From positions 1-14,852 of the forward strand of contig NZ_JZWV01000447.1 in NCBI RefSeq assembly GCF_000966975.1: a stretch of DNA of 14,852 nucleotides, read 5' to 3'. The DNA is from Streptomyces katrae. Its GTDB lineage: Bacteria; Actinomycetota; Actinomycetes; Streptomycetales; Streptomycetaceae. Both the position numbers and the translations under genes were made by a program. Shown here piece after piece: positions 1-6,917 of the stretch. Numbering within the stretch: the first letter of the stretch is position 1; the number at the start of each line of letters is the position of its first letter. The notes under the pieces were generated by a model. That model did no database searches, was not told the origin of the DNA, and saw nothing but the letters and a program-made list of their open reading frames with translations.

Positions 1-47
1 TGTCCGCGGGACCGTGCGCGAACCGTGCGCCGCGCGACAATGGTGGG

Positions 48-788
48 GTGCCGTACGTAGCGGTGACCGCCCTCAGCCATGCCGGTCTGGTCCGCGAACG
101 CAACGAGGACAGCCTCGTCGTCGGACCGTGGACCCTGTGCGCCACCGTGACCGACAGCCCCCAGACCCTCGTCTTCCCCCTCGGCCGGCCGCTGCTCGTG
201 GCTGTCGCGGACGGACTCGGCGGACATCCGGCCGGAGAGGTCGCCAGCGCCCTCGTCGCCCGCAGGCTCTCCGCCCTGGGACCCACCCTGGACGGCCCGG
301 ACACCCTCCGTGACGCCCTGGACGTGTGCGACTACGAGGTGGACGCCGCCGCCGAGGGCCACCCCGAGATGTTCGCCATGGCCACCACCGTCGCCGGCGT
401 CCTCGTGCTCGCGGAGTCACTGCTCGTGTTCAACGTCGGCGACAGCCGGGTCTACTCCGCCGGCCCGGACGGCCTGCGCCGGGTCAGCGTCGACGACAGC
501 CCGCCCCCGCCACCCGGACGGCGCACCACCTCCGCCGTCACCCAGACCCTCGGCGGCAGCCGCGCCTCCGGCACCCCCGTACCCCACGTGAGGGCCCTCG
601 CGCTCGCCCCGGGCGACCGCTACCTGGTGTGCAGCGACGGGCTCACCGACCCCCTGCCCGACGAGGAGATCGACGCCGTCCTCAAGGCCCACGACGACGG
701 CCGGGCCGCCTTCGAGCTGTGGAAGGCCGCCATCGAGGCCGGCGGCCCCGACAACATCACCCTCGCCCTGGTGCGGGTCGGGGAGTAG
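48..788 (+). CDS. PP2C-family serine/threonine protein phosphatase
   Basis: The 246-residue protein is a soluble metal-dependent (PPM/PP2C) phosphatase that would remove phosphate from Ser/Thr in cytoplasmic proteins. The whole motif set is visible: RNEDS with Asp21, VADGLGG with Asp55-Gly56, GDSRVY near residue 133, CSDGLTD near 197, and GPDN with Asp235 near the C-terminus. These acidic residues bind the two metal ions in the family. There is no membrane segment and no fused sensor, so it is the minimal catalytic type. The GTG at 48 gives the N-terminus MPYVAVTALSHAG; GTG at 63 (MTALSHAG) is also possible, and neither has a well-spaced SD. A GACAAT just upstream could make a nearly leaderless message, but this is weak. 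A DUF72 gene follows after 20 bases, so co-transcription is likely. Family call is firm; the substrate is unknown. Confidence 0.92.
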   Translation: MPYVAVTALSHAGLVRERNEDSLVVGPWTLCATVTDSPQTLVFPLGRPLLVAVADGLGGHPAGEVASALVARRLSALGPTLDGPDTLRDALDVCDYEVDAAAEGHPEMFAMATTVAGVLVLAESLLVFNVGDSRVYSAGPDGLRRVSVDDSPPPPPGRRTTSAVTQTLGGSRASGTPVPHVRALALAPGDRYLVCSDGLTDPLPDEEIDAVLKAHDDGRAAFELWKAAIEAGGPDNITLALVRVGE

Positions 789-808
789 GTGCGCGAGGGG
801 AGCCGAGC

Positions 809-1621
809 ATGCCCGTGCACGTCGGAACCTCCGGGTGGCAGTACGAGGACTGGCGCGGCCCCTTCTACCCGGACGGCCTGCCCAAGCGGCTCTGGCTGGA
901 GGAGTACGCCCGCCGCTTCGCCACCGTGGAGAACAACAACGCCTTCTACCGGCTTCCCGAGACCGGAACCTTCGCCTCCTGGCGCGAGCGCACCCCCGAG
1001 GGCTTCGTGATGGCGGTCAAGGCCAGCCGCTACCTGACCCACGTCAAACGCCTGCACGACCCCGAGGAGCCGGTCCACCGCCTGCTGGAGCACGCCGCGG
1101 GCCTCGGCCCGCGCCTCGGCCCCGTCCTGCTCCAGCTGCCGCCGAACCTCCGCGCGGACCCCGCCGCCCTCGATGCCTGCCTGGACTGCTTCCCCGGCAC
1201 CGTCCGGGTGGCGGTCGAACCGCGCCACCCCTCCTGGTGGGACGCGGAACCCCGGCTGCGGGCCGTCCTGGAACGCCACGGCAGCGCCCTGTGCTGGGCC
1301 GACCGCTGGTCGCGACCGGTGACCCCGCTGTGGCGGACCGCGTCCTGGGGATACGTACGCCTCCACGCGGGCGCCGCGAGCCCCCCGCCCCGCTACGGCC
1401 GGCAGGCACTGGACTCCTGGGCCCGGCGGATCGCCGACGGCTGGCCGGACCGCGAGGACGTCTACGTGTACTTCAACAACGACCAGGGCGGCGCGGCCGT
1501 CGCCGACGCCGTCCGCTTCGCCCGCTCGGCCGAGGCGCACGGCCGCACCGTCACCCGGCCGCCGACTCCTCGGCCACCCACCGCAGATGCGCCCCGGACC
1601 CGCCGGTCACCGGCGGGGTGA
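809..1621 (+). CDS. DUF72 family protein (TIM-barrel-like)
   Basis: This 270-residue protein matches the DUF72 (YecE-like) family, which folds as a TIM barrel and has no settled biochemical role. Visible family signatures in order are GTSGWQYEDWRGPFYP at the N-terminus, ENNNAFYRLP, MAVKASRYLTH, VLLQLPPN, VAVEPRHPSWW and, near the C-terminus, YVYFNNDQGGAAVADA. The last roughly 25 residues (PPTPRPPTADAPRT...) are a Pro/Arg/Thr-rich tail beyond the usual domain end. The start is the ATG at 809, just after a GGGGAG-type SD at 797-802. The longer open frame to the left overlaps the phosphatase gene and is a GC-rich shadow. It lies 20 bases after the phosphatase stop, in the same direction, so the two are probably one transcript. 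Family assignment is confident; function is open. Confidence 0.9.
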   Translation: MPVHVGTSGWQYEDWRGPFYPDGLPKRLWLEEYARRFATVENNNAFYRLPETGTFASWRERTPEGFVMAVKASRYLTHVKRLHDPEEPVHRLLEHAAGLGPRLGPVLLQLPPNLRADPAALDACLDCFPGTVRVAVEPRHPSWWDAEPRLRAVLERHGSALCWADRWSRPVTPLWRTASWGYVRLHAGAASPPPRYGRQALDSWARRIADGWPDREDVYVYFNNDQGGAAVADAVRFARSAEAHGRTVTRPPTPRPPTADAPRTRRSPAG

Positions 1622-1695
1622 TGGCGAGGTCCGGCAGCCGGTCCGCGGTCGTCTTGTGGGAGACCCGCCACTCCAGGGCCGTCTCGACGCTCCTT

Positions 1696-1740
1696 TCCAC
1701 CGGTGGACGGCGGTGAACGGCGGGGCCCCGCCCCTAGGAT
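1696..1740 (+). promoter_or_regulatory. Candidate promoter with palindromic spacer upstream of the rraA-like gene
   Basis: The 166-base gap between the DUF72 gene and the rraA-like gene holds two perfect palindromes, TCCACCGGTGGA at 1696-1707 and GGCGGGGCCCCGCC at 1719-1732. A promoter-like pair surrounds the second one: GTGAAC at 1713-1718 and TAGGAT at 1735-1740, with 16 bases between. The -10 fits TANNAT well; the -35 is poor. If the promoter is real, the palindrome fills its spacer, a position where a dimeric regulator would block or remodel RNA polymerase. This is inference from sequence shape alone. Confidence 0.35.
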
Positions 1741-1787
1741 CGCCGCACGCCTCCGGGGCGGGGCCGAGCCAGGATCAGGAGAACGCC

Positions 1788-2431
1788 GTGCTGAAGGAAT
1801 TCGCCGAACTGTCCACACCGCTGATCGCCGACGCCTGTGTCCGCACCGGCGTCGCATCGCCGGGCGCGCCCTGCCGGTGCGCCACTACGGCAGCGTGGAC
1901 GTCTTCCTGGAGGCCTTCGCCACGGCGCAGCCGGGCGACGTCCTGGTCATCGACAACGGCGGCCGCACCGACGAAGCCTGCGTCGGGGACCTCGCCGTCC
2001 TGGAGGCACGGGCGGCCGGCATCTCGGGGCTGGTGGTGTGGGGCCTGCACCGCGACACCCCGGAGCTGGCCGGGATCGGCCTCCCGGTCTTCAGCTACGG
2101 CAGCCACCCGGCCGGCCCCGTACGGCTGGACGACCGCGAGCCCGAGGCCCTGACCAGCGCCCAGTGCGGGGAGCACCTGGTGCACGGCGGGGACCTCGTC
2201 CTCGGCGACGACGACGGCGTGCTCTTCGTCCCGTCCGCACACGCCGAGGAGGTCCTGGCGGCGGCACACCGCATCCACGCGACGGAACGGGAGCAGGCCC
2301 GCAGGATCCGGGCCGGCGAGACCCTGCGCGAACAGACGGCCTTCGCCGACTACCTCACCCGCCGCGCCGCGGACCCCTCGTACACCTTCCGCGCGCACCT
2401 GCGCCGCATCGGCGGGGCGATCGAGGAATGA
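1788..2431 (+). pseudogene. RraA / HMG-aldolase family gene, broken by internal deletion and frameshift
   Basis: The true N-terminus is read from GTG 1788, five bases after AGGAGA at 1777-1782: MLKEFAELSTPLIADACVRTGV. After about 1853 this frame degenerates. The family sequence resumes in another frame as RIAGRALPVRHYGSVDVF and runs to the stop at 2431. Later signatures are intact, including DVLVIDNGGRTDEA and WGLHRDT, the latter carrying the Arg-Asp pair that binds substrate in 4-hydroxy-4-methyl-2-oxoglutarate aldolases. Compared with E. coli RraA, about 15 residues normally sit between these two parts (the segment before the FGGQIITV-like strand) and are absent here. A loss of 3n+1 bases would explain both the missing residues and the frame change. 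Relatives are either class II aldolases/oxaloacetate decarboxylases or RNase E regulators; this longer version is more aldolase-like. It is called a pseudogene unless the gap is an assembly error. Confidence 0.75.
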
Positions 2432-2458
2432 CCCCCGCCCGCCCCGCCCGCCCCGCGG

Positions 2459-3397
2459 TCAGTCGAGGACGTCCGGGATCGGCGCCGTGGTGCTGCGCCG
2501 CAGGGCCGTCCCGGAGCCGGTGGCCGGGCCGAGGGCCCAGTCCGAGAGGGCCATGGAGTCCGTGTACCGCTCCTCGTCGCCCAGCAGCACCCCGATGACC
2601 GTCCTCCCGTTGCGGGTGACCGAGAAGACCAGGCACTTGCCCGCCGCCGTGGTGGTGCCGGTCTTGACGCCGGTCGCGCCGGGATAGCCGTAGCCGGTGG
2701 GCCGCGGCTGGACCAGCAGGTTGGTGTTGGACCAGGCGGAGAGGTACGAAGTGCCCCCGGTGCTGTACGAGGTGGTCTTCACGACGGTCTGGAACAGCGG
2801 CTCGGCCATCGCGCGCCGGGTGAGCCGGGCCAGGTCGCGCGGGGTGGTGAGGGTGTTGCCGGTCGGCGAGATCCCGTCGAAGCTGTCGTAGACGGTGCCG
2901 GTCATGCCCAGCGCCTTCGCCGTGGCGTTCATCCTCGCGATGAAGTCCGCGGTGCGCCCGGCGGTGTTCGTGCCGGTCCCGAAGGTGTCGGCGAGCGCGT
3001 ACGCGGCGTCGCAGCCCGAGGGCAGCATCATGGCGTAGAGCAGCTGACGTACCGTCGGGGTGGCCCCGGCCTTCAGCTGGGCCGAGCTCGCGCCCTTGAG
3101 GTAGACGTAGTCGAGGTACGCCTGTTTGACGGTGACCCGCCGGTCGAGGTCCAGACCGGGCTGTGACAGGACCACGACCGCCGTCATGATCTTGGTCGTA
3201 CTCGCCATCTGCCGTTGGGTGTCGGGGGCCTTGGAGGTGAGCACGGACCCCGAAGCCCCGTCGACCAGCACCGCACCGGCGGCGGTCAGGGCGGGCGCGG
3301 CGGCGGCCTGGGCGGGGACGGCGGCCGTGAACAGCGCGCCGGCGGTGAGAACGACGGCGAGCGCGCCCCGGGCGCGCCGCATCAGACTGGCGATCAT
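2459..3397 (-). CDS. Exported D-alanyl-D-alanine carboxypeptidase (S11 / PBP5-like)
   Basis: The 312-residue protein should trim the terminal D-Ala from peptidoglycan stem peptides outside the membrane. It begins with a signal peptide: MRRAR basic start, hydrophobic stretch to about residue 27, and an AQA-A cleavage site near 30-32. The penicillin-binding motifs are SxxK (Ser66-Thr-Thr-Lys69, in ASTTKIMTA), SGC at 127-129 where classical enzymes have SxN, and KTG at 245-247. It ends soon after the catalytic domain and has no PBP5-like C-terminal beta domain or membrane anchor, so it is probably secreted or wall-associated. ATG at 3397 has GAGG a few bases upstream; an in-frame ATG five codons later is an alternative start. 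It converges with the broken rraA-like gene, with only 27 bases between stops and no clear terminator hairpin. Confident family call. Confidence 0.93.
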   Translation of the reverse strand: MIASLMRRARGALAVVLTAGALFTAAVPAQAAAAPALTAAGAVLVDGASGSVLTSKAPDTQRQMASTTKIMTAVVVLSQPGLDLDRRVTVKQAYLDYVYLKGASSAQLKAGATPTVRQLLYAMMLPSGCDAAYALADTFGTGTNTAGRTADFIARMNATAKALGMTGTVYDSFDGISPTGNTLTTPRDLARLTRRAMAEPLFQTVVKTTSYSTGGTSYLSAWSNTNLLVQPRPTGYGYPGATGVKTGTTTAAGKCLVFSVTRNGRTVIGVLLGDEERYTDSMALSDWALGPATGSGTALRRSTTAPIPDVLD

Positions 3398-3764
3398 TCG
3401 ATCCTCACATCAGAGGGAGAAGAAAGCCCGGCAGGGAGACACGCCTTGGTCTCCCCATCCTCGGCTCCGCCGACACCGGACACGCGAATCGTTGGGGCTT
3501 CGGTCAGCAAACGCCAGGCACACGGGTGCTGGGTTCTCATGCCATGCGCGTGCCACAAGTTCCCTCGCGGGGAGTCAGGTTGAGCCTCGGGCGCTACTTG
3601 ATGTCGAGTGGCTGCCGTCAGTCGCCCTTCCTGGTGGCCGACGGGCGGGCTGGGGCGTCATCCGTGTGCCTCGCTTCGCGGTCGACATGATGCAGGCCGT
3701 CGCGGTGCGTGTCAGCGTGATCGGAGAGCGATCCGTACCCCATGCATCGAGAGGAGTCGCCGTC
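3398..3764. other. Intergenic region between divergent genes
   Basis: About 367 bases separate the divergent carboxypeptidase and the small hydrophilic ORF. An inverted repeat, GGGAGAC at 3434-3440 and GTCTCCC at 3449-3455 with an 8-base loop, lies in the likely 5' leader of the carboxypeptidase. I found no convincing coding sequence, RNA gene or consensus promoter. The open frame that runs through the region in phase with the small ORF has an amino-acid composition without any recognisable domain. Confidence 0.5.
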
Positions 3765-3974
3765 ATGGACGGTAGGCAGGACAAGCGTAAGGAGCCGGGC
3801 AAGGGGAGCGAGGCGCAGGAACACCGTCGCCCCGGAGACCCCGCGCAGCCCCAGCCCGGCCGGTCGTCCCGCGAGAAGGGCGAGGCGGGACACAAGCCCG
3901 GTCAGAAGGAGACCTCGCGCCGCCGCGAGGACGATCTTCTGCGCGAAGAGGACCTGCACGACGAGGGGCTCTGA
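3765..3974 (+). CDS. Small charged, probably disordered protein of unknown function
   Basis: This 69-residue ORF starts at ATG 3765 with a good SD, GAGGAG at 3751-3756. The protein is almost entirely hydrophilic, rich in Lys, Arg, Glu, Asp, Gln, Pro and Gly (for example MDGRQDKRKEPGKGSEAQEH and a tail REDDLLREEDLHDEGL), with essentially no hydrophobic core. It is therefore likely intrinsically disordered; the C-terminal third is strongly acidic and the middle basic. It has no signal peptide, cysteines or membrane segment. I do not recognise the family. The clear SD, Streptomyces-like codon use and isolated position support a real gene, but there is no functional evidence. It might be a stress-related hydrophilin-like protein; that is speculation from composition. 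Confidence 0.6.
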   Translation: MDGRQDKRKEPGKGSEAQEHRRPGDPAQPQPGRSSREKGEAGHKPGQKETSRRREDDLLREEDLHDEGL

Positions 3975-4007
3975 TCGGCGCACCACTCGGCCACTGAGGA
4001 TTCGGGG

Positions 4008-4130
4008 TCAGCCCGCCGCCTCGGCGGCGACCAGACGGGTCGGGATGCCCCGCCAGGCGGAGGTGTCCAGGCCAACCCGTGTGATGGGTCCGAGGTGCGC
4101 GGTCAACGGCAGTGCTGTTGAGCTGGGCAC
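4008..4130 (-). pseudogene. Remnant of a DUF5994-type gene
   Basis: On the minus strand, the frame from GTG 4130 to the TGA at 4008-4010 encodes 40 residues including LTAHLGPITRVGLDTSAW and RGIPTRLVA. This resembles the central DUF5994 stretch seen in the two intact paralogs downstream (...GRITRVLVNPSRWPVVP...) and fits my memory of another DUF5994 subtype with LGPVTRVGLD. An in-frame TGA five codons before the GTG ends the frame on the N-terminal side, so the LDGAWWP-SRDL start of the domain is missing, and the C-terminal half is replaced by a short AAEAAG tail. No good SD is visible. I read it as a decayed fragment; a real 40-residue ORF is less likely. Confidence 0.45.
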
Positions 4131-4251
4131 GTCTCCGTCGTTTCACGGTGCTCCGGCCACCCTCGCGGTGCGGTGAGGGCAACCGACTGCGCCGCTCTCG
4201 CCGCACGCGCCGGAAAATACCCGGTCAGAAGCGGCTTTCTGGATCGCGAAC

Positions 4252-4350
4252 CGGAGTACGGTGAAAAGACCGGGAGTATTTCGCACACCCGCTCCCACGC
4301 GGACGTCGTTTCCGGCGATCACTGCACCGGGCCGTTCACGAACGGCCCGG
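4252..4350 (+). promoter_or_regulatory. Conserved leader element (copy 1) with hairpin, upstream of DUF5994 gene
   Basis: Positions 4252-4321 align without gaps to 6918-6987 (constant offset 2666). By hand count 59 of 70 bases match, and 4294-4321 (28 bases, from CCCACGCGG to GGCGATCA) is identical. It contains GGAGTA twice (4253-4258 and 4273-4278). A perfect inverted repeat follows, CCGGGCCGTTC at 4327-4337 with GAACGGCCCGG at 4340-4350, ending 15 bases before the ATG at 4366. The gene start has no strong SD. Together this suggests a shared promoter plus structured 5' leader, or a DNA operator. An in-frame GTG at 4261 could instead add an N-terminal extension, but copy 2 lacks an equivalent start. 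Confidence 0.55.
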
Positions 4351-4365
4351 GGACGGGTCCGCGAC

Positions 4366-4944
4366 ATGACCACGACCCTCGACCCGGCTGCGCAGTCGGC
4401 TGTTGTCCTGCGCCCGGCCCGCCTGTCCCTTACGCCGAAGACCGCTCTGGCAGGCCGTCTGGACGGCGCCTGGTGGCCCCACTCGCGTGACCTCGAAGCC
4501 GAGCTCCCCGCTCTCGCCGCCGCTCTGGATGAGACCTGGGGGCGCATCACGCGCGTCCTCGTGAACCCCAGCCGCTGGCCGGTCGTCCCGCGCACGGTTA
4601 CGGTTGCCGTGGCCGGGCACCTGTTGCACGTGGGCTGGTTCACCGAACAGGATCCCGACAAGCTGATCCTGCTCTCCTATACCGTCGGCCGCTGGGACCT
4701 CCTGGTGATCCCGCCCGAGACGGAGCCCGCGGCCGCGGCCCGGCTGCTGGCAGCCGCCGCGATCCCGGGCAGCGTCCTGGCCGCAGACGCCCTGATGGCC
4801 AACGAGACCGTCATCGGGCGCAGCATCCGCGAGGCCCTCCGCCGAGAGGCCACCTGGGAGGACGAGGGCGGGGCCTGCATGTCCCCCTACGGGAACCCGA
4901 TGGGCCGAACCGCCCTGCCGCTGCCCGGACACGGCCGGAGGTGA
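4366..4944 (+). CDS. DUF5994 family protein, paralog 1
   Basis: The 192-residue protein belongs to the actinobacterial DUF5994 family, whose function is unknown. Family landmarks are RLSLTPKTALAGRLDGAWWP near residues 19-38, SRDLEAELPALAAAL, GRITRVLVNPSRWPVVP, a VAGHLLHVGWFTEQD segment, and GRWDLLVIPPETEP. The tail from about residue 155 is variable and ends PGHGRR. No signal peptide, membrane span or recognised catalytic motif is visible. A close paralog sits at 7035-7586 and a probable third fragment at 4008-4130. The start at ATG 4366 is chosen because paralog 2 also starts with MTTT at the equivalent place. The SD is weak (a GGGGAC stretch about 10 bases upstream), so the conserved leader and hairpin may influence translation. 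A 33-codon membrane ORF begins inside its stop codon. Confidence 0.87.
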   Translation: MTTTLDPAAQSAVVLRPARLSLTPKTALAGRLDGAWWPHSRDLEAELPALAAALDETWGRITRVLVNPSRWPVVPRTVTVAVAGHLLHVGWFTEQDPDKLILLSYTVGRWDLLVIPPETEPAAAARLLAAAAIPGSVLAADALMANETVIGRSIREALRREATWEDEGGACMSPYGNPMGRTALPLPGHGRR

Positions 4945-5042
4945 GCTCCACGGAGACCGTCGTCCTCATCGCAGTGATCACCCTCATGATCGGCATCGGA
5001 ATGCGCTGGATCCACCTGCTGAACCCCCTACCCCGCCCTTGA
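4941..5042 (+). CDS. Small single-pass membrane peptide (33 aa), coupled to DUF5994 gene
   Basis: GTG at 4941 overlaps the TGA of the DUF5994 gene (GTGA), the classic arrangement for translational coupling. The 33-codon frame encodes MSSTETVVLIAVITLMIGIG followed by MRWIHLLNPLPRP. It has a short polar N-terminus, one hydrophobic helix of about 17-20 residues and a short C-terminal tail with two arginines and a histidine. This fits a small inner-membrane peptide. The only SD-like sequence, CGGAG, lies immediately before the GTG, too close for independent initiation, which favours coupling. Paralog 2 ends with the same CGGAGGTGA context, but the frame that follows there does not encode a hydrophobic peptide. 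Too short for family recognition; it could be a toxin-like or regulatory microprotein, unproven. Confidence 0.5.
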   Translation: MSSTETVVLIAVITLMIGIGMRWIHLLNPLPRP

Positions 5043-5172
5043 CGGCAACACCCGCCTCCACCTCACCGTGGACACGGCGACACCCGCGGGCCTCGACCGC
5101 TCCCGGCCCGCCGCCATCAGGCCCTCCGTCGGCACCGGAGCCCACCCCACCCGCACACGAAAGGACGCGGTC

Positions 5173-5457
5173 ATGGCCACACTGCACGAACGCAAGACCT
5201 ACCGCGACCAGGTGCTCCGGGTCCTGTACGAAGCCGTCGAGGGCAACCGCCTTCTCGGCATCACCGGAGCACAGCTGCGGCGCGACCTCCACGTACCGGA
5301 ACCGGACCTGGCCGCCGCCTGCACCTACCTGGCGGGCGAAGGACTGATCACCGTCGACTGGGAACCCGGCAACACCCCGGCGATGGTCACCCTCACCCAC
5401 GAGGGAATCCGGCGCATGGAGGCCGAGGAGGAAGGGACGGCCACGGGCCCGACCTGA
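5173..5457 (+). CDS. Small winged-helix-like protein
   Basis: The 94-residue protein starts at ATG 5173, with AAGGA at 5161-5165 as SD. It has the layout of a stand-alone winged helix: a first helix (YRDQVLRVLYEAVEGN), a helix-turn-helix-like segment (GITGAQLRRDLHVPEPDLAAACTYLAGEGLI) and a beta wing (ITVDWEPGNTPAMVTLTHEG), ending in an acidic helix IRRMEAEEEG. The phrase LTHEGIRRMEAE is common at the end of wing domains in small actinobacterial regulators. There is no ligand domain, so it would be either a DNA-binding protein or an adaptor that has kept the fold. It lies between a DUF5994 cluster and a SpoIIE phosphatase in the same orientation, 130 bases after the membrane peptide. An upstream GTG at 5068 would extend it, but it has no SD. 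Fold call moderate; target unknown. Confidence 0.72.
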   Translation: MATLHERKTYRDQVLRVLYEAVEGNRLLGITGAQLRRDLHVPEPDLAAACTYLAGEGLITVDWEPGNTPAMVTLTHEGIRRMEAEEEGTATGPT

Positions 5458-5641
5458 TCCGGGGCAGCACACCTGGATGCGGGCGAACTTCCTGTGTGAA
5501 CCGGCCCGCCGGGGAATCCGGGTCGTCAAGGCCGCCGGGCACGGAAGCCGTGTGGCGTGCCCGGTCGCCGGGGAGGATCCTGGAAGCCACGCCGCCCGTG
5601 CAGCCCGGACGCCGGCCCGCCGCCCGGTTGGAGGCAACAGG

Positions 5642-6841
5642 ATGACCGTCGGAGGCCGCGCGGACCCGGATCGCTCGGAGAGCTTCGGGGAGGAACTGCT
5701 CGGGCTCCTCCTGGACGGGGCGCACGAGCTGCCGCCCCATCTGGTCGGCCCGCTCGTCGCCAAGACGGTGGCCCGGATGGGGGGCCGCGGAACGCAGATC
5801 CTGCTCCAGGACTACGGACAGCAAAAGCTGGTCTCCCTGCCCGCCGACGGCGTGGCCGCCGGTGACCCGCAGCCCATCGACGGGTCCGAAGCCGGCCGGT
5901 GCTTCCTGGAGTCACGCCCCGTCGAAGTCCTGACGCCCGACGGCATACGGGTTCACCTGCCCCTGCTGGACGGCGGCGACCAGGTGGGGGTCCTCGCGGT
6001 CACCCTGGACGGGATCGACGACGACACCCGCCGCCTCCTGCGCCGGATCGCGGGCCTGGTCGCCGACCTGCTGCAGACCAAGAACGGCTACACGGACCTC
6101 TTCTTCCGGACCCGCCGCAGAGAACCGATGAGCGTGGCCGCGGAGATCCAGTGGTCCCTGCTGCCCCCGCTGTCGATGGTGATGCCGCACGTCGCGGTCG
6201 CCGGGGTCCTGGAGCCCGCCTACGCCGTGGCGGGAGACAGCTTCGACTACGCCCTGAACGGCGACGTCCTGCACCTCGCCATGGTCGACGCCATGGGGCA
6301 CGGCCTGGACGCGGCCACGATGGCCACGGTAGCCATCGGCGCCTACCGCCACGCCCGCCGGATCAGCATCGAGCTGTCCGAGATCTACCTCTTCATGGAC
6401 CGGGCGGTCGCGGAGCAGTTCGACCCGGACCACTTCGTGACCGCCCAGATGATGCGGCTGGACACGGCCACGGGGCGCCTCCAGTGGGTCAACGCGGGGC
6501 ATCCCGCGCCCATGCTGATCCGCGCGCACCGAGTCGTACGCCGTTTGGACAGCCCCACGACCCTCCCTGTCGGCTTCGGAGGGGCTCAGCCACAGGTCAG
6601 CGCGGTGGCGCTGGAGCCCGGCGACCGCGTCCTCTGCTTCACCGACGGCCTGATCGAAGAACATAAAAGCGGGCAGGAGCAGTTCGGCGAAGAGCAGCTG
6701 ATCGACTGGGTGAACCAACTGGAGCAGGCCGACCACGGGATCCGCACGGTGGCACGGGACCTGTCTCACACGCTCAAGCGGGCACGAGGCGAAGTCACCT
6801 CGGACGACGCCACCCTCGTCCTGGTCGAGTGGCGCGGATAA
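5642..6841 (+). CDS. SpoIIE/RsbU-type PP2C phosphatase with GAF-like N-terminal domain
   Basis: The 399-residue soluble protein has an N-terminal GAF-like sensor region (about 1-155; phrases GTQILLQDY, EVLTPDGIRVHLPLLDGGDQVGVLAVTL) and a C-terminal SpoIIE phosphatase domain (about 165-399). Catalytic motifs are present: GDSFDY near 198, VDAMGHGLDAA near 214, FVTAQ, NAGHPAP near 284, CFTDGLIE near 332 and DDATLVLVEW near 388. Family members dephosphorylate anti-anti-sigma factors and thereby release sigma factors under stress; here neither an anti-anti-sigma factor nor a kinase is adjacent, so the partner is elsewhere. ATG 5642 is chosen for the SD GGAGG at 5630-5634; the frame stays open to 5477, but that extension is Arg/Ala-rich and lacks conserved motifs. 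The next gene downstream is a DUF5994 paralog with its own conserved leader. Confidence 0.92.
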   Translation: MTVGGRADPDRSESFGEELLGLLLDGAHELPPHLVGPLVAKTVARMGGRGTQILLQDYGQQKLVSLPADGVAAGDPQPIDGSEAGRCFLESRPVEVLTPDGIRVHLPLLDGGDQVGVLAVTLDGIDDDTRRLLRRIAGLVADLLQTKNGYTDLFFRTRRREPMSVAAEIQWSLLPPLSMVMPHVAVAGVLEPAYAVAGDSFDYALNGDVLHLAMVDAMGHGLDAATMATVAIGAYRHARRISIELSEIYLFMDRAVAEQFDPDHFVTAQMMRLDTATGRLQWVNAGHPAPMLIRAHRVVRRLDSPTTLPVGFGGAQPQVSAVALEPGDRVLCFTDGLIEEHKSGQEQFGEEQLIDWVNQLEQADHGIRTVARDLSHTLKRARGEVTSDDATLVLVEWRG

Positions 6842-6917
6842 CGGGACGCGTGGGCACTTCGCCCCACAGGCGTCGCCGTCCAGGCCGACTCTCGAAACCT
6901 CTCGTCTGACCCCGCCG

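Noticed and set aside
620..1540. Long minus-strand ORF (306 codons) opposite the PP2C and DUF72 genes
   Set aside because: Antisense shadow produced by high-GC codon bias; it has no recognisable motifs and covers two well-supported plus-strand genes.
5477..5641. N-terminal extension of the SpoIIE phosphatase
   Set aside because: The extension is Arg/Ala/Pro-rich with no conserved motif, and ATG 5642 has a well-placed SD.
6850..6868. Weak hairpin GTGGG...CCCAC after the SpoIIE phosphatase gene as a terminator
   Set aside because: Only about five pairs with no T-tract; not convincing in GC-rich DNA.
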